Source of the DNA: Catonia carolina
Taxonomy: Eukaryota; Arthropoda; Insecta; Hemiptera; Achilidae
Assembly: GCA_035578175.1 (NCBI GenBank)
Contig: JAQMRL010000001.1
Coordinates: 372,675,720 to 372,739,719, forward strand
Direction: 5' to 3'
Length of the DNA stretch: 64,000 bases
This document shows, in pieces, positions 57,316 through 64,000 of this stretch (position 1 is its first letter; every line of letters begins with the position of its first letter). The notes beneath the pieces were generated by a model. The model was not told the DNA's origin, ran no database searches, and was given only the letters and a program-made list of their open reading frames with translations. The position numbers and the translations under genes are program-made.

Positions 57316-58507
57316 CTGTAACAAAAAAAAAAAAAACAAAATTAAAACTATTCTGAAATACAAATTTTTCCCCCTGTATCTATTTAAAAATGAATAGATA
57401 ATTTTTAAACTAATAAGTAAGCTATTTTTAAATAATAAGTTTAAAACATCTTAATGATGTCACAGCGAAGCTATTTTGCATAGTCTGCTAATATTTTTAC
57501 ACGTATAGCTGGTACTAACAAAAACAATATGAAAGGTAAGTAAACTAGTAAGGTACAATGTTTAAATAAATGTACTTATACGTTCAATATTTTAAAATGT
57601 AAACAAAATTTTCTATATTCAATAAATCTTAAAATAAAATGACATTATTTTAGAAATAAATGAACTTTCTCTCAATCTATATAAAAAAGTATACTACATT
57701 AAAATAAGTAAACTTTCTTTAATTTAAAGTTATTAGAATTTACAAAAATTGTATAAATAAACAATTGCAGTTACGTTTCTAAGTAATTACTACACTACAC
57801 TTAGTACACTATTATAACACTAACTGTAGTCATAAAAAAAACTATTTTATAAAAAACCTAATACTATAACCTTTTTCAAATTATTCCATTTATCAGTGTA
57901 ATTAAGTCTACATCCTAATTTCATCTATGAACATTTATAGATAATAATGTATGATAGATACAGAATCAAAAGCAACAAATAATATGTTCTTACTTTTGTT
58001 AATATTTGATTAATAAATTTCAAAAGTAATTTCGCTTTCCAAATGAGTTAAACATCGACAGAAAAAAATAGTTGATTTAAATTTGAATGTTCTAACAGTA
58101 ATTGAGTATTAGTCTAATAATTGAAAATTCTAATTTGTTTGGTATTAACAAATGGTCTGATTTGTTAAATTTCCCTACAATTTTGTATTAAGGTTAATGA
58201 TACAGCATTTGTTGCTGCAATAATTTAAAATGAAAAACTAATTTTTTTTTTTTACTTTAATCACAAAATGTAATAAAGATATCAAGGAACTATTTCTTTT
58301 TCCAGTATTTTTACAAACTTAATTGTTTTACTTTCATTTAAACACTGTTGAGAGCATTAAAGAAATCTTTTTAATGCATTACATATGAGAATTAGAGCTC
58401 CAGAAATTTGACAGTTTTAAAAACTGGTAGTACATTAATAATTATTGGCTTTTGTACAGAGAAACCTAAAATGAAAACACCACTACACAGAATAATCTAC
58501 CTTTGAA

Positions 58508-58650
58508 ACACAGTGGTTCGTATACTAGATTACTTAGCAGAAGATCCCGGGTTCAATTCCCAGCTAGGGTCAGGGAGTTATATTATATTCCCACTGTTCC
58601 ATAACTGACAGTCTATTGGGTAGTAGCTAAGTTGTTCATAAAACTTAAAA
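58508..58650 (+). mobile_element. SINE family B, decayed
   Basis: The head is partly lost (ACACAGTGGTTCG...), but the B box GGGTTCAATTCCCAGCTAGG and body ('...gggtagtagctaagttg...') are recognisable. In a CAP intron. Confidence 0.65.
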
Positions 58651-59283
58651 AAAAGGAAAATCAAATATTTTGTTATTATTATTATGAGATTTCTTAATAA
58701 ATTAATTACACAGTAGCACAATAACAAGGGATTCTTGTACAAGAAGTTAATCTTTTAAGATTCTAGTCTGATCAGACGAAATGTAACATGTTATTCAAAA
58801 GTTGTTGTTTTTAATTTTTGTTGATTCTAATTTAATTCACTTTTGCTCTAAAATACAACTGTAAGCTGTGATTTTGAAAAAAAAAACAATTTATCTCAGG
58901 TTTTACAGATAATTGAAAATTCCAGAAAACTAAGCATTGATAAAACGATCATAAAAAAAATAAAGACTTTTCATTTTCTTCAACTCAAGGATAATGAACA
59001 AGGATAATGGATTGTGATCAATGAAATGTTCTGAATAGGTATTCTCAGGAATCAAAACTAGCAGAAACGTTCATTTTTATTTTTATTTCTACTACCGCAT
59101 TCCAGTCAAATGGAGAAAGTGTTTGAAGGGTCTCGATTGTTTGGAGAAACTATCAGACCATAGGTATAAGAACAATTAGCACCTTTGTATTCAGTTAATC
59201 AGTAACAAGACTGTGAAAGGAACTCGTGCTTTTGGGCATTTCAGATAGTGTCATTAAAGGACTGGTTCTGAATTAAGTTACTT

Positions 59284-60335
59284 CAGTAAAATCTCTCTAT
59301 TGCGGATCTCTCTACAGCGGAAATCTCTCTTTAGCGGCATTATTTGCCGACCTCGACCCTTTCGTATATTACAGTAATGTATTTAACTCTCGTTATAGCG
59401 GCACAAAAATCTCTCTATAGCAGCTAAACAATATCTTCAGAATATGGATTTAGACGCCTATGTAGTGGCAGACAATGACTTAGCCACTTCAGCAGATGTT
59501 GGCGATGATACAACAATCAAAAATGTCTTAGCCCAAAACACCGAGATAGAAAGTGAAGATGACGATGAAATGGAAACAGAAATAGTGCCCCATTCAAGTA
59601 AACAGGCACTAGATGCTATTCATATTGTTTCCTTGAACTGTCATTGCCACAATGTAGATGAAAATTTACAACAACAAGTTTTAAACATTGAAAATAAGAT
59701 TGACGATATGTTTTGCGATTTGAAAACTAAACAAAAATTACATATTATTTTACAAAATGTTATGTACTTTACAGTCATTGTTTCCTTAATAATGAAAAAA
59801 TATATACTGTACTGTGTTTTTTTTGTTGTGTTTGTGTAGCCTATATGTTTTATGAAATTTTAATTGTATGTATGTCTATTACTGTTCAGTGAAAAACAAG
59901 TTTCAGTGCTAATTAATTTTAGGCTATCTATTACACTGTATATACTGTATATACTGTATGAATGATATACTGTATATACTGATGAATGATTATTGAAAAA
60001 AGTTCAATATGAAAAGTGAAATTCTATTGTTCAAAATCAGTGACACAACATCTAATAAAACCAGCTGTTTGAATCCAAATTTCTTGTTAACTTAATAACC
60101 TATATTTTAGGTAAGTAATTTAAAATATCTCACTGTATTGAAGTAATCTACTGAATTAAACATTCATCTTAAAGTAATCTATTCAGTAGTCTTCAAAGGA
60201 AACTTACTGCATGCACCATTCACATATTATGTATTATGAGTTTTTAGTACAGAAAAATTAGTACTCCAACTTCCCTCCCACCATTAATTACTCGCCTCAT
60301 GGTCTCTTCAATTCCACTATAGAGATATTTTACGG
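59284..60335 (+). mobile_element. pogo/Tigger-like element, about 1.05 kb
   Basis: Left end CAGTAAAATCTCTCTATTGC and right end CTATAGAGATATTTTACGG are imperfect inverted repeats. The motif ATCTCTCTATAGCGG recurs about five times within the first 150 bases and once near the right end. TA follows the right end, but the left target is not TA. Only a transposase C-terminal frame remains. It lies antisense in a CAP intron. Confidence 0.75.
59444..59839 (+). pseudogene. Tigger/pogo transposase C-terminal remnant
   Basis: 131-codon frame: MDLDAYVVADNDLATSADVG, then IKNVLAQNTEIESEDDDEME, then SSKQALDAIHIVSLN. This is the acidic linker and final helix region of Tigger/jerky-type proteins (...D-D-x-L-x-T ... 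E-D-x-D-D-E ... A-L-x-A-I). The last ~30 codons are hydrophobic and probably read-through into non-coding DNA. The DDE core is absent. Confidence 0.65.
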
Positions 60336-60643
60336 TATTACATATGCGTAAAGGTGGTACAAAGTGGTTGTGAAAAGGTAAATCATTTGTTCTGATTGTT
60401 AAGTGCCAGTATCTAATTATTGTCAAATTTAGTTTAAGCTTAAGTTTTGTAATTAATTTAATTGTCTAATATTGTATTTGTTAGAAGTCTATATTAATTG
60501 TAATTATTAAATAATTGTGTCAATAAATAATTGTTGTAAGTTAAAAGAAAGTCTGTTTATTATTAACTATACCCAGATCCTGAACAAACCTAGGCTTAGG
60601 TGTTACAATATTTTACTTTTAGATTTAAAAACAAGATACTTAC

Positions 60644-60848
60644 ATGAAATTGTCTGTGTGTCTGCGACTATACATATCTTGTAATTCTTGAAGATATTTA
60701 CGCCTTCGTTCCTCTTGATAAATTCTACGCATAGCTTCTGCTTGTCTTCTAGCTAATTCTTCTTCAGACCAAGCTTCTTTCGCTTCTGATCGAACAGGAC
60801 TTCGATAATGAATAGTAACTTCTGATTCTACATATCTATGAGGTGATT
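60644..60848 (-). CDS. CAP: CAP exon: basic/coiled segment before the SH3 domains
   Basis: 205 bp, the first resolved exon in the window. It encodes SPHRYVESEVTIHYRSPVRS, then a highly charged helix-forming stretch (SEEELARRQAEAMRRIYQEE, RRRKYLQELQDMYSRRHTDNF). The arginine- and glutamate-rich region is predicted to be a coiled or long helix and is characteristic of the region before SH3-1 in CAP. TTTACAG acceptor, AT|GTAAGT donor. It starts with the last two bases of a Glu codon, so another exon must lie upstream, beyond 60848. None was found up to the window end. Confidence 0.96.
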
Positions 60849-61490
60849 CTGTAAACAAACAGAACAAAATATTACTAACATCAAATACGAAATAATACTA
60901 AACTGAGAATTATTATACGAGATGACGTCTACAATGTTCATTAAAAATAATAAACTAATAATAAATGGCACACGTGATTTTGGCTTGTACTCTATCTGAT
61001 ACAAATATCTACTACTAACGCATTTAAGAAACGATCTAGTATTAATTCATAAATACATTATACATGGTGGTAAATTAAATGATCTATAACTAATAAAATG
61101 TAGCATTAACTGTTTGTAATAACACATAATAAAATTAAACGGATCATATGAACTATGTAATTACATTTATTTTAATTGCAATTCTGTAAGCAGCCAGTGG
61201 AACAAATTCATTTAGTAAACCGCTATAACACTCTACTTCCCAGCATTGTCTACATCACAGATTAATATCTAACATTATATCAACATATATTTCTATAAGA
61301 AATTCTTTCTTTAAAACTGTTTACACAAGAAACACCGTTCTTTTAAACTTGAAAACAATATGTGAAGATACGTTGAAATAATAATTCTAATATTGTAAAA
61401 GATACAAATGTAAATAGATAATTGAATGACATAAGCAGATACAAGCAGAGCAAGAGTTGTGCCAGTTTGAATTGTCCATAGTGTACAAGA
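60849..61490. other. CAP upstream intron, no feature recognised
   Basis: AT-rich. No further CAP exon detected here. Confidence 0.5.
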
Positions 61491-61493
61491 CTA

Positions 61494-61598
61494 TACCTAA
61501 TTTACAAGTCATACACATCATCCTCATCTCATTGGGTCATGGGGTTGCTTATTATTCTGAATTGAACAGATTACAATGTACACATAACATAATTAGGG
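61494..61598 (+). mobile_element. SINE family C, 3' fragment
   Basis: About 105 bases of the body and 3' end ('...cctcatctcattgggtcatggggttgc...') in plus orientation. The tRNA head is missing. Confidence 0.8.
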
Positions 61599-61667
61599 AA
61601 TAAAACGAAAATTATTGGAAAGGTTGATACCCTTTATCAGCCTAGGAAATGGAAAATTCCGTCAACT

Positions 61668-61735
61668 TGAAAAAATTATTTGAAGTTGCATCAACTGCTT
61701 TGGTTATTAACAATAACTAAGATTATATTACGGAA
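61668..61735 (-). mobile_element. SINE family B, tail fragment
   Basis: A short minus-strand match to the B tail and body ('gaagttgcatcaactgctttggttattaacaataac'). Confidence 0.45.
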
Positions 61736-61821
61736 TCTGTGGATGATCTTGTAATTATTTCCCTAGCCTCCTTACGAATCAAACACACAATCTTCCCCTT
61801 CGCAGAATGCAACACTAAACG

Positions 61822-61985
61822 AATGGCCGGACTGTGGTGTAGTGGTCAGCGCAACTGGTTACTATGCCAGGGTCCCGGGTTCGATTCCCGGTCAGGTCTG
61901 ATATTTTTTTCATCTGTAAATCACCACATATCATTACATACGCACAAGCCCAAGGCTTATGTAGGCATCATCACTCAATAAAAAA
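61822..61985 (+). mobile_element. tRNA-derived SINE, family A
   Basis: Very well preserved head: GACTGTGGTGTAGTGGTCAG and B box GGTTCGATTCCCGG. The body has '...aaatcaccacatatcattacatacgcac...' and the end is (A)n after CAATAAA. The RNA polymerase III promoter looks intact. Confidence 0.9.
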
Positions 61986-62109
61986 AAAACCAATGGACTA
62001 CTAACGACTAATCTATTATTCCTTGGTGTTGATTGTTTAATAAATAGGATCTGCATTTTAAAATTTTTAAACTTTTTCAATACTTATGTTTTTTAACAAT
62101 TAGCTAACA

Positions 62110-62285
62110 AGAGGTGGCCCAGTGGTACTATAATGCAAAAGGTAGATCCTGGGTTAGATTCCTGACTAGGGTCTGGAAAAATATTACACATCCAACCCTA
62201 TCTTTCCTCACACCAAATCCATCGTTAATGAGCAAGATTTTGGTGCATGTCATATAAATGAGATCAGCAACTGTTAAAAAAAAAT
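62110..62285 (+). mobile_element. SINE family B, decayed
   Basis: Head GAGGTGGCCCAGTGGTAC, B box GGTTAGATTCCTGACTAGGG, body and tail diverged, A-run at the end. Confidence 0.65.
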
Positions 62286-62289
62286 TTTA

Positions 62290-63080
62290 GAGCACAATTT
62301 TTGAGAACAGGAATATCTGGGATAAGCACTACAATAAATATGTATTTATACTCTCACTAATAACTAACAAAAATTGTAAAATAAATAGAAATACTAATTA
62401 GAGAAAAGATTAGTAACTAGTAAAAAATTATCTCATACTTTGTGAAATAATCATAAAATTTAATGTATAAAGAATCTGTCATTACATTGTAATCCAGAAG
62501 GAAAATCAGTAAATTACAAGTCATTCTATTGCATATTCCCACAAAGGTGAAAGATGTTTTTATTTAATAGTAAAAATTGTTGATGAAATATAGTGTAGTG
62601 CAAGTACTAGAAGTCATAAGCGTAGTAAATATAAATTCACACAGTCATTTATTACATTAATTAATTTTATTGTGTCTGTGAATACATAAAAGGACATTCA
62701 GGTGAGTGTACTTCCTGTACAAAACAAAATGCTACATACAATAACAACGCAGTGTTTATTGTCTGCGGAAAAGAGTGAACAAATAAATAACCACAGAACA
62801 ATGATATATTTTCTAGCATCTCTCAAATAATACAATTTAGTTAGATAAAAGTAAAATTAAAATGGAGATTACTCATAATATCCTAGTAATTCAAGATCTT
62901 ATAAAGAAACATTAACAACTTGGATAGTCCAAAATACTAGGTAGTGTGATCCTGAATTAAGGAAAGGGAAAGACCGGTACTTATAGTAATCTCAACTACT
63001 ATACTTGCTAAAATGATGAAGTAGACCTTGTTTGTCTATTAGTGACTATCGCAGGTTGTGGAACAGTAGATTTTAATGTG
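62290..63080. other. CAP upstream intron, no feature recognised
   Basis: AT-rich. Nothing with exon-like character. Confidence 0.5.
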
Positions 63081-63084
63081 TGAT

Positions 63085-63175
63085 AGTTTCTAACCCTAAC
63101 GGGAATCGAACCCAGGATCTTCCAATTTGTAGTCTAGAATATGCATATCACCATGTTGTTGGTCCTTGGAAATTT
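63085..63175 (-). mobile_element. SINE head fragment, family B-like
   Basis: Minus-strand B box region (GGGAATCGAACCCAGGATCT on the plus strand) and parts of the head. The tail is not found. Confidence 0.5.
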
Positions 63176-63339
63176 TTTATTATGATCTATGAATTTTTCT
63201 AATTCACTGTCGTTAAATTTAATCAACGTTTAGCTCTAGAGGCTGATTTAGATTCTGGAAAGATGTTTGGATTTATCCTGTATAATAAAAATGTAAACTA
63301 AAACTAATTTAATGCTTTTACTACATTTTTGAAATAATA

Positions 63340-63515
63340 GTCAGCTGGTTGGAATTGTTGTCAGCGCAACTGCCTTCTATGCTAGGGGTCAAGGGTTTGA
63401 TTCCCGATCAGGGTTGTAATTTTTTCCTCTTTATATCACCTCGTACCATCACCTACGCACAAGCTAAGGCTTATTAATGCATCCCATAAATAAATAAATA
63501 AATAAATAAAAATAA
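63340..63515 (+). mobile_element. tRNA-derived SINE, family A
   Basis: Head TTGGAATTGTTGTCAGCGCA, B box GGTTTGATTCCCGATC, body '...cacctcgtaccatcacctacgcacaag...' and a (TAAA)n tail. Confidence 0.8.
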
Positions 63516-64000
63516 TTTTTAGGTCTCTCGAAAATAATCTTATCATTTCAGAAAGCACATAAGTCAAAAAACGAACTTTGGCTTATGTTGTTCCTGATGT
63601 AAAAATAGAGTAAAATCCTGAATTAAGTTGTTTCTGTATGAAATGCGTTGTTAAATAACCACAAGAAAATTGTGTTATGCAATAATATTTGTTTATTTAT
63701 TACACTAGTGACTTGAGGAATCTTTTCACTACTAAAAATTTGGTTGTCTGAAATATTCACGTTTTTTACCGGTATCATCAGTAGTAGTAGTTGTTTCCCA
63801 AAAAAATATTTTCGCGTAGAAACTTTTAAGTCTTCTTTTTCTAAAATGTAGAACTAACACTTCAAAATATAACCCATTTTATTTTCAATCGAAAAAAGAC
63901 TTTAGGATAAACTTTATAGCAGAAGGATAAGCTCTTAGAATTGTATTAGTGAAGAAAAGCTAAACATATTTACATGATTTTTGCAAGGAATGATGTGTTT
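63516..64000. other. Right edge, nothing recognised
   Basis: AT-rich sequence to the end of the window. It is presumably still within the CAP gene, since its earlier exons must lie further right. Confidence 0.45.

Larger units (their letters stand above)
57316..60643 (-). other. CAP intron with SINE and Tigger insertions
   Basis: 3.3-kb intron. Apart from the SINE B remnant near 58508 and the pogo/Tigger element at 59284-60335 it is plain AT-rich sequence. Confidence 0.7.
41609..60848 (-). other. CAP: SORBS/CAP-family adaptor gene, 3' part (gene span)
   Basis: Single insect member of the sorbin-homology/SH3 family (vertebrate SORBS1/ponsin, SORBS2, vinexin; Drosophila CAP). These cytoplasmic adaptors link the actin cytoskeleton and adhesion proteins such as vinculin to signalling partners through three C-terminal SH3 domains. 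Eight exons, all with GT/AG borders and compatible phases (2, 2, 0, 1, 1, 0, 2), encode 366 residues ending in TGA. The order is basic coiled segment, SH3-1, SH3-2, proline-rich linker, SH3-3. The SoHo region and earlier exons lie past the right edge. No lesion in any exon. The introns carry many transposons, the largest intron (6.9 kb) being mostly transposons. Confidence 0.96.

Overview
This is a window of an animal nuclear genome, almost certainly an insect with a large, repeat-rich genome. A hemipteroid or other hemimetabolous insect would fit, but I cannot name the species. It is AT-rich and has spliceosomal introns, very long non-coding stretches and dense transposon debris. Only two host protein-coding genes can be supported, both on the minus strand.

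Gene 1 (window positions 2397-4470, minus) is the 5' end of an alpha-tubulin gene. Exon 1 carries only the ATG. After an intron of about 1.85 kb, exon 2 encodes residues 2-75. The rest of the gene lies beyond the left edge. A TATA box and a CCAAT box sit upstream of exon 1.

Gene 2 (41609-60848, minus) is the 3' part of the single insect SORBS-family adaptor gene (Drosophila CAP; ponsin/vinexin relatives). I resolved eight coding exons with matching phases. They encode 366 residues: a basic coiled region, SH3-1, SH3-2, a proline-rich linker and SH3-3 with the stop codon. Its 5' exons lie beyond the right edge. The introns are full of transposons, including a full-length 3.3-kb RTE LINE in antisense.

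The 37 kb between the genes (about 4.8-41.6 kb) shows no convincing host exon. It holds a layered collection of mobile elements. (a) A ~0.93-1.0 kb family (four near-complete copies plus three fragments) has the layout of Helentron-associated DINE-1/HINE elements: a 5' sub-terminal repeat, a microsatellite, internal tandem units, an inverted 3' sub-terminal repeat, a 3' hairpin and a T-rich end. (b) There are terminal-inverted-repeat elements of the piggyBac (TTAA), hAT (8-bp target duplication), mariner, Tigger/pogo and PIF/Harbinger types, plus small unclassified MITEs. (c) There are three tRNA-derived SINE families. (d) There are LINE pieces of RTE, Jockey-like and other clades. (e) A 1.7-kb inverted repeat and a 415-bp tandem duplication are also present; a Tigger element later entered one duplicated copy.

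None of the mobile elements looks fully competent from this sequence. The best candidate is the RTE at 50012-53328, whose single ~1,000-codon frame is broken by one TGA. Coordinates of exons and of elements with target duplications were read base by base. Boundaries of old repeats are approximate.
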